From: Acidimicrobiaceae bacterium
Lineage (GTDB): Bacteria; Actinomycetota; Acidimicrobiia; Acidimicrobiales; RAAP-2
Assembly: GCA_025463285.1 (NCBI GenBank)
Contig: JAOBWI010000003.1
Location: forward strand, 66,720 to 130,719
Direction of reading: 5' to 3'
Length of the DNA stretch: 64,000 nt
In this document: positions 48,893 to 58,172 of the stretch, in pieces
Layout of the letters: each line of letters starts with the position of its first letter
Position numbering within the stretch: position 1 is the first letter of the stretch
The notes under the pieces: model-generated
What the model was told of the DNA's origin: nothing
Seen by the model: the letters and a program-made list of their open reading frames with translations, nothing else
Database searches by the model: none
Position numbers and translations under genes: made by a program

Positions 48893-49828
48893 TTAGTTTC
48901 TAACCTGCTGCTTTCTTGAGGCCCAAATCCGGGCGGTAAGACTCAATAGAAAAACGAAGATGACCAGGACTAACGCGATTCCCCAGACCTGGGCCCGCTG
49001 GCTCGGATATTCGGATTTGGCGTTCTCGAAGATCGCTAGGGGCATCGCCGACACCGGGTCGAAGGGTTGCCACGAGTTGGTGAATCCTCCACCGATCACC
49101 AAGAGCACGGGCGCCGTTTCACCGACGGCGCGCGAAATCGCGAGGATGCAGCCGGTGACGATGCCCGTAATCGATGAGGGAAGAACGACCTTCAAAGAGA
49201 CCTTATGCGACTTCGCACCAAGCGCGAGTCCCGCTTCGCGCAACGAGTTGGGAACATTGCGCACAGCGATCTCGGTGGAGATGATGATGACCGGCAACAT
49301 CAAGACCGCCAGCGCGAACGATCCGGCGATGGAGGAGAAACCAATGTTGAGGTCGTGCACGAGGAACGAGAATGCGAAGAGACCCATCAGAATCGAAGGC
49401 GCACCGGCCATCGTTTGGGACACCACGCGCAGTGACGTGGCCAACTTGGATTCGGTCTCCGCGAGATAGACGCCGACCAAGACGCCGACGGGAATGGCCA
49501 CGATGGAGGCGTAGATGGTGAGAGCGATCGTGCCCACGATGGCGTTGGAGACGCCGCCGGTCGCGTTCGGTGCAATGATCGTCGGCGTCTCAGGCAGGTG
49601 GGTGAAGAAGCTCCAGTCGATCTGCGAAAGTCCTTTGTCGAAGAGCTGGTACAACAGAGCCACCAGGGGAACCGCGGCGACGACGAGCGCCACGCCGCAG
49701 AGCGCCACCATGACGCGAGAGGTCGCCACGCGCCGTCCCCGCATGCGCTCAGAGACCCGACGAATCTCCTCGCGCATACTGTGCTCCGCTTCGACGGGCA
49801 GTTCTTCTAACTCGATCAGATCGCTCAT
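48893..49828 (-). CDS. pstA: Phosphate ABC transporter permease PstA
   Basis: Permease downstream of pstC; ASIVAIPVGVLVGVYLAE...LRVVSQTMAGAPSILMGLFAFSF...REAGLALGAKSHKVSLKVVLPSSITGIVTGCILAISRAVGETAPVLLV. Confidence 0.96.
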   Translation of the reverse strand: MSDLIELEELPVEAEHSMREEIRRVSERMRGRRVATSRVMVALCGVALVVAAVPLVALLYQLFDKGLSQIDWSFFTHLPETPTIIAPNATGGVSNAIVGTIALTIYASIVAIPVGVLVGVYLAETESKLATSLRVVSQTMAGAPSILMGLFAFSFLVHDLNIGFSSIAGSFALAVLMLPVIIISTEIAVRNVPNSLREAGLALGAKSHKVSLKVVLPSSITGIVTGCILAISRAVGETAPVLLVIGGGFTNSWQPFDPVSAMPLAIFENAKSEYPSQRAQVWGIALVLVIFVFLLSLTARIWASRKQQVRN

Positions 49829-50808
49829 ACCTTGGCCAAAATCCTTCGCTGACGGTTCACCAGCGCGCGGCTAATAAGTGCCAGACACACGTTCACCAGC
49901 ATCAACAACACGCCGAGCGCCATGAGGGCGGAGATCTCCTTGCCTTGGGACTCACCAAACTCCGTGGCGATCCAGGCCGCAATTGAGGTACCCGGGTAGA
50001 GCAGGTGAAACTGCGCATTCGCCACACTGCCGGCGACGAGGGCGACGGCGACGGTTTCGCCGGTGGCGCGCGCCAGAGCCAAGAAGGTGGCGCCGAGGAG
50101 GCCGATCTTCGCGGTCGGCAACACCACCTGGCGAATCATCTGCCAGCGCGTGGCGCCGAGCGAGAGACTCGCTTCCATGAGGTCTTGGGGGACGACGGCG
50201 ATCACTTCGCGGCTGATGGCGACGAAGGTGGGAAGAATCATGATGCCCAGCACGACCGAGGCGAGCAGCAACGACGTACCGAACTCCTGACCGGGGCTGC
50301 CAAAAATCCCTTTGGCGAAGGGCCAACTGTTGAGCCAGGGATTGACCGTCACTTCCATCCAGGGGGCGATGACCAAAAGACCCCAGAGGCCGTAGACGAC
50401 GCTGGGGATGGCGGCCAGAAGTTCGACCAGGGTGGCTACGACGGTGCGAAACCGACGGGGAATGAAAAAGACGATGGAGATCGCCGTGCCGAGTCCAATG
50501 ATGACGGCGATGACGAGGGCGATGAGCGAGGTCTCGAGCGTGCCGGTGATCATGGCCAAACCGCCGAACGGCCCGTCCGGCGAGACCCAGCCCTTCCCGG
50601 TAAGAAGAGTGAACCCGTGATGCGCCCACGTGGGAAACGAACTCCAGAAGATCGTCCCGACGAAGCCCACGCTGACGGCGGCGAAGAGAATCACCGCCGT
50701 CAGCAGGAGCCAGTGGTACCACGTACGAGAGGTGACGGTGGGCTTGTCGCCCACCATCACCGCTTCGTACTCGAGAAGGCCGGCGTTGGGAATCTGATCG
50801 ACGCTCAC
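49825..50808 (-). CDS. pstC: Phosphate ABC transporter permease PstC
   Basis: LLAAIPSVVYGLWGLLVIAPW...MEASLSLGATRWQMIRQVVLPTAKIGLLGATFLALARATGETVAVALVAG. Confidence 0.96.
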   Translation of the reverse strand: MSVDQIPNAGLLEYEAVMVGDKPTVTSRTWYHWLLLTAVILFAAVSVGFVGTIFWSSFPTWAHHGFTLLTGKGWVSPDGPFGGLAMITGTLETSLIALVIAVIIGLGTAISIVFFIPRRFRTVVATLVELLAAIPSVVYGLWGLLVIAPWMEVTVNPWLNSWPFAKGIFGSPGQEFGTSLLLASVVLGIMILPTFVAISREVIAVVPQDLMEASLSLGATRWQMIRQVVLPTAKIGLLGATFLALARATGETVAVALVAGSVANAQFHLLYPGTSIAAWIATEFGESQGKEISALMALGVLLMLVNVCLALISRALVNRQRRILAKV

Positions 50809-50840
50809 CCCGGCCTCCTCGTTGCGCTAATTACGTACTA

Positions 50841-52175
50841 CTACGACGACTGGTTGAGGCACACGGTGCCGCTGGCCGTGACGGTCTCGAGCTGCGCTCG
50901 GGCGTAGGCGCGCACGGCCGTCGGTAGGGGAACATACCCTTCGGTCTTGGCCAAGGCGTCCTGGGCGTAGTGCGTCTCCCAGTCGAGGTACTTGACCGAG
51001 GCCTCACAGGTCGCTTCGCTTGACTGGGACTTCGGCACGACAGCCCAGCTGTAGGTGACGAAGGGCCACACGTTGGCACCCGGCTCGTTGGTGATCGCAA
51101 AGTTGTCGGGCGTGACACTCGTACCGGCGGACGCCGCGGCGTTGCCGATGTTGGTCAGGCTGGGCGTAAGCCACTGGCCGTTCTTGTCCTGGAGTTGCGC
51201 CACGTCAATAGCCGCGTTACCGGGGATCAAGATGTAGCTGTACTCGACGTAGCCAATGGAACCGAGCGTGTTGTCGATTCCCTGAGCCATACCCGAGTTG
51301 TTGGCGACACCGTCAATGTTCGTTGCCTTCCAGGCACCGCCGGCGCCTTCCATGACCGCACCACCACTGGGCGCGATGCCCGAGCTACCGGCCTGGTAGA
51401 GCCAGTAGGTGAAGGCTTCCGTTGTGCCGGAACTTGCGTTTCGGTAGAGAACCTTGATGGTGTTCTTGGGCTGGTTGGCCGTAGCGAGAGCGGTTAGCGC
51501 CTTGCCAAGGGTCGAGTTCGCACCACCGTTGGTGGCGACAATCTGAGGGTCCGACCATAGGGTGATCGTGCCGTTGTAGATGTCGGCGACTTCTGCGGCC
51601 GTGAGCTTCAGGTTGTCAAATCCGCCACCGAGGTTGTAGCCGACGACCGCGCCACCGAGCAGATAGGGAACCTGAACGTAGCTCGACTCCGTAACTCCGG
51701 AAGGCAGCGTTCCCGCCGCCGCGTTCATGGGAACGTCAGTGAATCCAATGTTCAGTGAACCATTGGTGATGCCCGTTCGTCCGGAGCCAGAACCACCGGC
51801 GGGGTACGCACTGAAGGACACTTTGCCACCGGCGCTATAGGCCGTGGAACCCGAGGTCGTTGCACCTACGAGCGGTGCGTCAAACGACGAGCCATTAATG
51901 GCGAGCGAAGCGTTCGAGGGGACGACGAGGTCGATGTCACCCGACTTATTCGAACCTTGCAGGCTGTTCGCCACCGGCGGCTTCGGCTTCGGCTTGGTCT
52001 TCGACCAGCCTTTGGGGCAATGGCCTTTGAACTTGGCGGACTTGTCCTTGTTGGCAACCAGTCGATAGCAGGTGACTTTGTGCGCTCTCGCGCCGCTTGC
52101 GGGCAGGACCGCCACCGTAATGAGACCGGTCGCAGCGAGCGAGGCCGCCGCGATCAATCTGAGTGTTTTCTTCAT
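50841..52175 (-). CDS. pstS: Phosphate ABC transporter substrate-binding protein PstS
   Basis: INGSSFDAPLV...GSGSGRTGITNGSLNIGFTDVPM...ADIYNGTITLWSDPQI...YRNASSGTTEAFTYWL. Confidence 0.95.
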   Translation of the reverse strand: MKKTLRLIAAASLAATGLITVAVLPASGARAHKVTCYRLVANKDKSAKFKGHCPKGWSKTKPKPKPPVANSLQGSNKSGDIDLVVPSNASLAINGSSFDAPLVGATTSGSTAYSAGGKVSFSAYPAGGSGSGRTGITNGSLNIGFTDVPMNAAAGTLPSGVTESSYVQVPYLLGGAVVGYNLGGGFDNLKLTAAEVADIYNGTITLWSDPQIVATNGGANSTLGKALTALATANQPKNTIKVLYRNASSGTTEAFTYWLYQAGSSGIAPSGGAVMEGAGGAWKATNIDGVANNSGMAQGIDNTLGSIGYVEYSYILIPGNAAIDVAQLQDKNGQWLTPSLTNIGNAAASAGTSVTPDNFAITNEPGANVWPFVTYSWAVVPKSQSSEATCEASVKYLDWETHYAQDALAKTEGYVPLPTAVRAYARAQLETVTASGTVCLNQSS

Positions 52176-52249
52176 TCTGAACTTTCCTCCTAAAGAAAGG
52201 GTTTAACAACTGACTCGACGATTCGACGGTCGAATGTTTTGCCAGAAGC

Positions 52250-52304
52250 AACCTAGGAATAGAAGGTAAACAGAAGGTGAATAGGAACTACGTCCTAGGT
52301 GAAA
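52250..52304 (-). promoter_or_regulatory. PHO-box-like 11-bp phased direct repeats upstream of pstS
   Basis: On - strand: TTTCACCTAGG / ACGTAGTTCCT / ATTCACCTTCT / GTTTACCTTCT / ATTCCTAGGTT; resembles actinobacterial PhoP GTTCACC direct repeat units. Confidence 0.6.
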
Positions 52305-52341
52305 TGAAAAAGAAATCGAAGAAGTTCGTAAGAATTAGTGA

Positions 52342-52512
52342 CTAATCACAACAACTGTCGCGCCAGCCACAACCGGCACAACGAAAGTGCGCGTGCTCGG
52401 CGGCGAGCGACGACCCGCAGTGGGGGCACTCTTCGAAGGTGGCCCAACGACTCGAGCAGATCTCACCGACCTCAGAGAGATCTGGTGCAATGGACGGCGT
52501 CTCGAGTGACAT
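52342..52512 (-). CDS. Small zinc-ribbon protein
   Basis: MSLETPSIAPDLSEVGEICSSRWATFEECPHCGSSLAAEHAHFRCAGCGWRDSCCD: CPHC...CAGC. Confidence 0.6.
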   Translation of the reverse strand: MSLETPSIAPDLSEVGEICSSRWATFEECPHCGSSLAAEHAHFRCAGCGWRDSCCD

Positions 52513-52582
52513 TGCTACATTCTGCACGAGCCGCGGTCACAAATCGGTGCACTAACCCGAAATATTGCGCAATTCACAGCTC

Positions 52583-53191
52583 CTAAGGCTGAAAACCCTC
52601 CGGCTCGGCGCTTAACTGCCCGCGGCGGTAGTGAGTACGGCAGAGAACCTGGTAGTGCACGGCCCCTTCGCTCACGTCGCCGGTCACGAACTGGGAGCCT
52701 TCGCGAGCGACGATTCCCCCCACCACGCGAGCGTTGCAGCGACCTTTCTTCCCGCACCAACACGACGACGTCAGGGGCAGTTCGTGGGCCCAGTCGGCAA
52801 TGGCGAAGAGCCGGGCGGAGGCCGGGAACACGTTGAGAAGAAAGTCCGAGGACAGACCAAAGGCGTGCACGTCGACGTCGTGATCGTCCACCAGTTGCGC
52901 GAGTTCGTCAATCTGCGACACGCTCGCGAACTGGGCCTCGTCAATTACGAGAGTCTTCACGTCACGAGCCAGAAGATTCTCCACATTCAGCTCGAGGCTG
53001 ACGCCCGGAGGAATCGCCTCGGCCGCGGCCTCGATGCCGATGCGGCTGGTCACCATACCCTCGGCACTTCGATCACCGAAGGTCCACAACACCACGTCGC
53101 CACGACCTTCTCGAAGCTGCCAGCAAAGTTGCAGTGCGAGGGTCGATTTGCCGGAGGCCATGGTGCCGTACGTAAAGGTAAGTTCAGCCAT
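52583..53191 (-). CDS. tdk: Thymidine kinase
   Basis: ELTFTYGTMASGKSTLALQ...VKTLVIDEAQFASVSQIDELAQLVDD...FGLSSDFLLNVFPAS...ADWAHEL...CWCGKKGRCNARV. Confidence 0.95.
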   Translation of the reverse strand: MAELTFTYGTMASGKSTLALQLCWQLREGRGDVVLWTFGDRSAEGMVTSRIGIEAAAEAIPPGVSLELNVENLLARDVKTLVIDEAQFASVSQIDELAQLVDDHDVDVHAFGLSSDFLLNVFPASARLFAIADWAHELPLTSSCWCGKKGRCNARVVGGIVAREGSQFVTGDVSEGAVHYQVLCRTHYRRGQLSAEPEGFQP

Positions 53192-53304
53192 CTTTTCTTC
53201 TTCAGTCGGCCTACGTTAACTCGGACGCCTCGCTGAATTTCGTCTTTTCGAAATTCCCCTCTCGATAGATTGTCCGCGGAGCCGACCCTGCGATCCATCC
53301 CTAC

Positions 53305-53731
53305 GTGCGTAGTGAACGACGCGAACTAGTTGACGACATTCAAGATGACTACGTCTCCGCCCTTGAGTTGGTCGACGACGTCCCGACCGCCTCGCTACGG
53401 GGCTTGGAAGAGTTTTCGCGCGTCGAGATCATTTTCTTCGCCCAACTGGCTGAAAATGTCCCACCCGACCCCTGGCATCGCCGTCCTCGCGGAAATCCGC
53501 ACTGGCCGGACGTGGGGATCTTCGCGCAGCGCAACAAGGACCGCCCCATCGGCCGACGGTCTCCGTCGCGGGCCCTAGAACGTGTCGACGCACGATCGAT
53601 CCTCGTTCGGGGCCTCGACGCGATCAACGACACGCCGGTGCTCGATACCGAACCCGTCTACTCCTGGAGCGCCCCGGGGCGAACGACGCGTCGCTGCCTG
53701 GAGCGAAGAAGTCGGGAAGCTCTATTTCTAG
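53305..53731 (+). pseudogene. TsaA/TrmO (UPF0066)-like SAM-dependent methyltransferase, frameshifted near 3' end
   Basis: LRGLEEFSRVEIIFFAQ...HRRPRGNPHWPDVGIFAQRNKDRPIGRRSPSRALE...RGLDAINDTPVLDTEPV, then in another frame APRGERRVAAWSEEVGKLYF*. Confidence 0.75.
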
Positions 53732-53739
53732 TACCGACC

Positions 53740-54669
53740 TCAATCGCGCGAAGCGATCCACTCGGCGACTTCGTGGCGCGTAGGAGAGGTCGCTGGCCCC
53801 AAGCGGCTGATGGACACGGCGGCCGCGGCGTTGGCCAAACGAGCCGCGTCGAGCGCGTCGCAGCCGCGAGCGAGTTGGGCCAAGAACACGCCGTTGTGCA
53901 CGTCGCCCGCGCCGTTTGTGTCCACGACGGTGGTGTCGAAGCCGTCAACTACTCTCGCCGCGTCATGGTTGGTCGCCACCACGCAACCCCTCGCGCCATC
54001 GCGAATCACGACGTTCAGACGGTCGTTCATGGAGGCGAGAAGCGTGGCGCTCTCTGCGACGTCGCCCTTCATCAGGTGCCCCGCCTCTTTCGCGTTGCAC
54101 AGGAGCCACGTCGCGGTGACGAGCACCGCCTCGAGGTTCGCCTTAGGTATATCGGCCAGGCGTGTCGCCGGGTCGAAGGCAATGGTGACACTCGCAGGAA
54201 GAGCGGCCAGCCACGACAGGACCACATCCGAGGAGTCGTCGTACATGATGTTGTAACCCGAGACCAAGACGTAGTCGCCGTCGCGAATGTCGAGCGACGC
54301 GAGGTCACTCGCGCGCAGGGTGGTCTCGGCGCCGGGCGAGGTGACGAATGACCGCTCGCCGTCTGGTTCCAACAGCACCACGCAGATGCCCGTGTCCAGA
54401 TCACAGTTTCGTTCAATGGGAGACGCGACGGCCTCGACCTCGAGTGACGCCGTCGCGATCGCCGAGAAGGGACCCAGCCCGAGACGTCCGGCGTAGGTGA
54501 CCTTGACGTCATGGCGAGCGGCCGCGCTCATCGCATTGAAGCCCCCGCCGGTCGTAATGAGCTGCGCGCTCGCGAGCGCGTCGCCGGCGCGTTCCGGCAG
54601 GTGCGCGACCTTTAAAACGACGTCGATCAGCACGGTATCGAGACAGAAGAGTCGCGGCGCACTGCTCAT
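53740..54669 (-). CDS. PfkB/ribokinase family sugar or nucleoside kinase
   Basis: LITTGGGFNAMSAAARHDVKVTYAGRLGLGPF...VVDTNGAGDVHNGVFLAQL. Confidence 0.92.
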   Translation of the reverse strand: MSSAPRLFCLDTVLIDVVLKVAHLPERAGDALASAQLITTGGGFNAMSAAARHDVKVTYAGRLGLGPFSAIATASLEVEAVASPIERNCDLDTGICVVLLEPDGERSFVTSPGAETTLRASDLASLDIRDGDYVLVSGYNIMYDDSSDVVLSWLAALPASVTIAFDPATRLADIPKANLEAVLVTATWLLCNAKEAGHLMKGDVAESATLLASMNDRLNVVIRDGARGCVVATNHDAARVVDGFDTTVVDTNGAGDVHNGVFLAQLARGCDALDAARLANAAAAVSISRLGPATSPTRHEVAEWIASRD

Positions 54670-54773
54670 TGCTCACCACCCTACCGAGGTGATCGTTAGC
54701 TCTCACGTAGGTTGTGACCGCGAGTTCTACACTCGACGCCTAACGATGCACTTGATGATCACGAGGAGAGCCC

Positions 54774-56243
54774 GTGAGCGACGACGTAGCGGAACGACTC
54801 GAGAACGCCAGCGTGAGCCCGCTACGCATAGAAGAGAATGGCATCGACGTCATCGCCGAAAATGAGCGACGAGGACGCCCGCGCGAACTCTTCTGGCCGT
54901 GGTTCGGAGCCAACGTGTCGGTCTTGGGACTCTCCTATGGATCCTTTGTCCTCGGCTTTGGCATCTCTTTCGTCCAAGCGGTGATCGTCGGCCTCATCGG
55001 CATTGTCTTTAGCTTCTGGCTCTGCGGAATTATCGCGACCGCCGGTAACCGCGGATCCGCGCCCACCATGGTCTTGAGCCGGGCGGCCTTCGGCGTACGG
55101 GGCAATCGCCTCCCCTCGGCGATCTCCTGGCTGCTCTGCGTCGGCTGGGAGACGGCTCTCACGGTCATCGCCGTGCTGGCGACCTCCACGGTCTTTACGC
55201 GCATCGGCTGGAGCGGCGGGTCGATCACCAAGGTCGCGGCGATGATCGTGGTCGCCGGTCTCATCATCCTGGGCGGGGTGATGGGCTTCGACCTCATCAT
55301 GCGCATGCAAGCGATCATCACCGTGGTCACCGCGGTCTTGACCGTTGTCTTCGTCGCCCTCACGGTAAAACACATCAGTGGACACGCCGTCACGCACGTA
55401 TCCGGCGGTTCGTTCCAGTCGACCATCGGCGCGTTGGTCTTCGTGATGACGGGCTTCGGACTCGGTTGGGTCAACGTCGCCGCGGACTACTCGCGCTACC
55501 TTCCGCGTGGCACGTCGTCGCGAGCCGTTGTCTGGTGGACCACGTTCGGAGCCTCCATCGCGCCGATCATTCTGCTCTTCTTCGGCCTCTTGCTGGCGGG
55601 GTCGTCCGCGTCACTGTCCAGCGCCGTCGGTGACAACCCGGTCGGCGCCCTGGCCAAAATCTTGCCGACGTGGTTTCTGGTCCCTTTCGTGATCGTGGCC
55701 ATCCTGGGCCTCGTCGGCGGAGCGGTGCTGGACATCTACTCCTCCGGTCTCGCCCTTTTGTCCGCGGGTCTCAAGATTCCTCGGTACGCCGCCGCGGGCG
55801 TCGACGGCGTGATCATGCTTCTTGGCACGGTGTATCTGGTCTTTATCAAGAGGAACTTCCTCGGTCAGTTCGAGGGATTCCTCATCACGATCGGCGTCCT
55901 CATCGCGGCCTGGTGCGGCGTCTTTCTCGGTGACCTCGTGCTGCGTCGAAAGAGCTACGTAGACGAGGATCTCTTTCGCCCGGCGGGCCGCTACGGCGAC
56001 GTGCGCGTCGCCCCCCTAACCATCATCGTGCTCTCGAGCGCCCTTGGCCTCGGACTAGTCACCAACACCGCGGCCTCGTGGTTGATTTGGCAGGGCTATC
56101 TCCTTGGCCCGATCGGCCTCGGTGGCAAGCGTGGTGCGTGGGCTTACGCGAATCTTGGCGTACTGGTGGCTCTGGCTCTGAGTTTCGTCTTGACCGTCTT
56201 GTTCACACGCACCGACGTCGCGCGCGAAGAATCGCTCAGTTAG
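54774..56243 (+). CDS. NCS1 family nucleobase:cation symporter (CodB/purine-cytosine permease)
   Basis: 12-TM protein; FWPWFGANVSVLGLSYGSFVLGFGISFVQAVIVGLIGIVFSFWLCGIIATAGNRGSAPTMVLSRAAFGVRGNRLPS. Confidence 0.92.
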   Translation: MSDDVAERLENASVSPLRIEENGIDVIAENERRGRPRELFWPWFGANVSVLGLSYGSFVLGFGISFVQAVIVGLIGIVFSFWLCGIIATAGNRGSAPTMVLSRAAFGVRGNRLPSAISWLLCVGWETALTVIAVLATSTVFTRIGWSGGSITKVAAMIVVAGLIILGGVMGFDLIMRMQAIITVVTAVLTVVFVALTVKHISGHAVTHVSGGSFQSTIGALVFVMTGFGLGWVNVAADYSRYLPRGTSSRAVVWWTTFGASIAPIILLFFGLLLAGSSASLSSAVGDNPVGALAKILPTWFLVPFVIVAILGLVGGAVLDIYSSGLALLSAGLKIPRYAAAGVDGVIMLLGTVYLVFIKRNFLGQFEGFLITIGVLIAAWCGVFLGDLVLRRKSYVDEDLFRPAGRYGDVRVAPLTIIVLSSALGLGLVTNTAASWLIWQGYLLGPIGLGGKRGAWAYANLGVLVALALSFVLTVLFTRTDVAREESLS

Positions 56244-56313
56244 CTTCGCGCTCTCCTCGAGTTGCCAAAGAGACCTCCCTAGACTGTGAGCGGCTCTGGT
56301 GAAGGAGCGGTAC

Positions 56314-57345
56314 ATGCGTATCGGGGTTCTGACGGCGGGAGGCGACGCGCCCGGCCTGAACGCCGCCGTCAAGGCCATCGGCGAACGCGCCCTGCGCGAC
56401 GGGCACGAGATCATTGGTATCGCCAACGGCTGGGCCGGACTGGCCAAGGATTTCGACGGGGCCAAACTCACCGAGGCGGACCTTCGAGGAGTCATCGGCC
56501 AAGGCGGCACCATTCTCGGCACCGCGCGATTCAACCTCGACAGTCCCGAGGGAGGCCGCGACCGCGTTCTGCGGGCCATCGATGAGCATCTGGACGCCCT
56601 CGTGGCCATCGGCGGCGACGGTACGCAACGCGTGACGAACTGGCTGTGCGAACGAGGGGCACCCGTCATCGGCGTGCCCAAGACCCTCGACAACGATCTC
56701 CCGGGCACCGATTTCTGCATCGGCTTTGACACGGCCATAAATATTGTCGCTGAGTCGCTCGATCGCCTGCACACGACCGCCATCTCGCATCACCGCGTCA
56801 TCGTGGTCGAGACCATGGGCCGTTCGACCGGCTGGGTGGCCGCCTTGGGGGGCCTCGCCGGCGGCGCCGACTTGATCATGATCCCCGAGTTTCCTGTCGC
56901 TATGGATCAAATCGTCGCGCACCTCAATCGACGCCGCGCCGCGGGCATCGTCTACTCCCTAGTCGTGGTGGCCGAAGGGGTGGATCTCTCTTTTCTCGGC
57001 GGCACGGAGCCGCGCGAGTTGTTGAACGAAGGGATCGGCGGCGTTCGCCACGCCACCCGAGGCGTCGGTCCCTTTGTGGCCGCCAAGATCGAAGAGCTGG
57101 GAGGTTTCGAGGTGCGCACCACCGTGCTCGGCCATCTTCAACGTGGCGGCAGCCCCTCCGCTCGCGACCGCATTTTCGCGACCCGCGTCGGCACCGCCGC
57201 GTACGACGCCGCGGTCGCGGGCAAGTTCGGCCTGATTCCGGTCGTGCGTGAAGACAATGTGGTTCTCGTGCCCATCGCCTCCATCGCGACGGGCAAGCGC
57301 AAGGTACCGCGAGAGATCTACGACCTCTGCATGTCATTGTTCTAG
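56314..57345 (+). CDS. pfkA: 6-phosphofructokinase (mixed-type subgroup)
   Basis: MRIGVLTAGGDAPGLNAAVKAIG...ALVAIGGDGTQ...GVPKTLDNDLPGTDFCIGFDTA...VVVETMGRSTGWVAALGGLAGGAD. Confidence 0.94.
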   Translation: MRIGVLTAGGDAPGLNAAVKAIGERALRDGHEIIGIANGWAGLAKDFDGAKLTEADLRGVIGQGGTILGTARFNLDSPEGGRDRVLRAIDEHLDALVAIGGDGTQRVTNWLCERGAPVIGVPKTLDNDLPGTDFCIGFDTAINIVAESLDRLHTTAISHHRVIVVETMGRSTGWVAALGGLAGGADLIMIPEFPVAMDQIVAHLNRRRAAGIVYSLVVVAEGVDLSFLGGTEPRELLNEGIGGVRHATRGVGPFVAAKIEELGGFEVRTTVLGHLQRGGSPSARDRIFATRVGTAAYDAAVAGKFGLIPVVREDNVVLVPIASIATGKRKVPREIYDLCMSLF

Positions 57346-57454
57346 GGCTGCTGCACCCGACTTCAACGCGGTGACCTGTGAACGATCCCACTAGATTGAC
57401 CTACACGGCGCGGCCCTGTCGTCGCGAACAACGCCGACGTGACGATGGAGAACA

Positions 57455-58171
57455 ATGAGCGTTGAGCAAGTACCCGGCCCTATAGCCCTGGTCGGTTCGG
57501 GCGAGTATCTCCCCGAGATGGCCGAACTCGAGGCCAGTCTGATTGAGGGGCGTCCTGCGCGGTACGTGCAACTCGCCACCGCCGCCGTATTAGACGGCCC
57601 CTCCGTGGTCGAGCACTGGCACCAACTCGGCATCACTCAGGCGAAACGACTCGGCGTCGAGCCCGTCATCGTGCCCGTTAACGATCTCAACGACGCCAAC
57701 GACCCGACCCTCGCCGACATGATTGGTGGCGCCGGATTGATCTATCTCTCGGGGGGCGACCCCAACTACTTAGCCGACGCCCTTCGAGGCTCTCTCGTGT
57801 GGCGCGCCATCGAAGCTACGTGGCGTGCTGGCGCGGCGCTGGCCGGTTGCAGCGCGGGAGCCATGGCTCTGGGCTCGTGGATTCCTTCGCTTCGCCACCC
57901 CCGTCAAGGCAGCACCGTGGGACTCGGACTGTTGCCGCACCTGGGCGTCGTTCCGCACTTTGACGCCTTCGCCGCGCGCGTGCCGGATCTTCTCACGCGA
58001 TTCGTACTTCCCGACGAGTCGACTATGAGTGTGATGGGCGTGGACGAGAATACCGCACTAGTGGGCGGCCCCACCGAGTGGACCGTGCAAGGCCATCACA
58101 GCGTGTGGCGCCTCACCTCAGGGGGACGAGAAGAGTATCCCCTCGGATCGAAGGTCACGACCCTCGGCTGA
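57455..58171 (+). CDS. Peptidase S51/cyanophycinase-like (class I glutamine amidotransferase-like) protein
   Basis: GLIYLSGGDPNYLADALRGS...GAALAGCSAGAMALGSW; Ser nucleophile elbow GCSAGAM. Confidence 0.87.
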   Translation: MSVEQVPGPIALVGSGEYLPEMAELEASLIEGRPARYVQLATAAVLDGPSVVEHWHQLGITQAKRLGVEPVIVPVNDLNDANDPTLADMIGGAGLIYLSGGDPNYLADALRGSLVWRAIEATWRAGAALAGCSAGAMALGSWIPSLRHPRQGSTVGLGLLPHLGVVPHFDAFAARVPDLLTRFVLPDESTMSVMGVDENTALVGGPTEWTVQGHHSVWRLTSGGREEYPLGSKVTTLG

Positions 58172-58172
58172 G

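Noticed and set aside
50005-50907. 300-aa + strand ORF
   Set aside because: Antisense to pstC; no recognisable domain.
53732-54351. Continuation of the + strand 348-aa ORF past the TrmO-like region
   Set aside because: Runs antisense through the PfkB kinase; only the first ~120 codons show family similarity, so the long ORF is a frameshift artefact.
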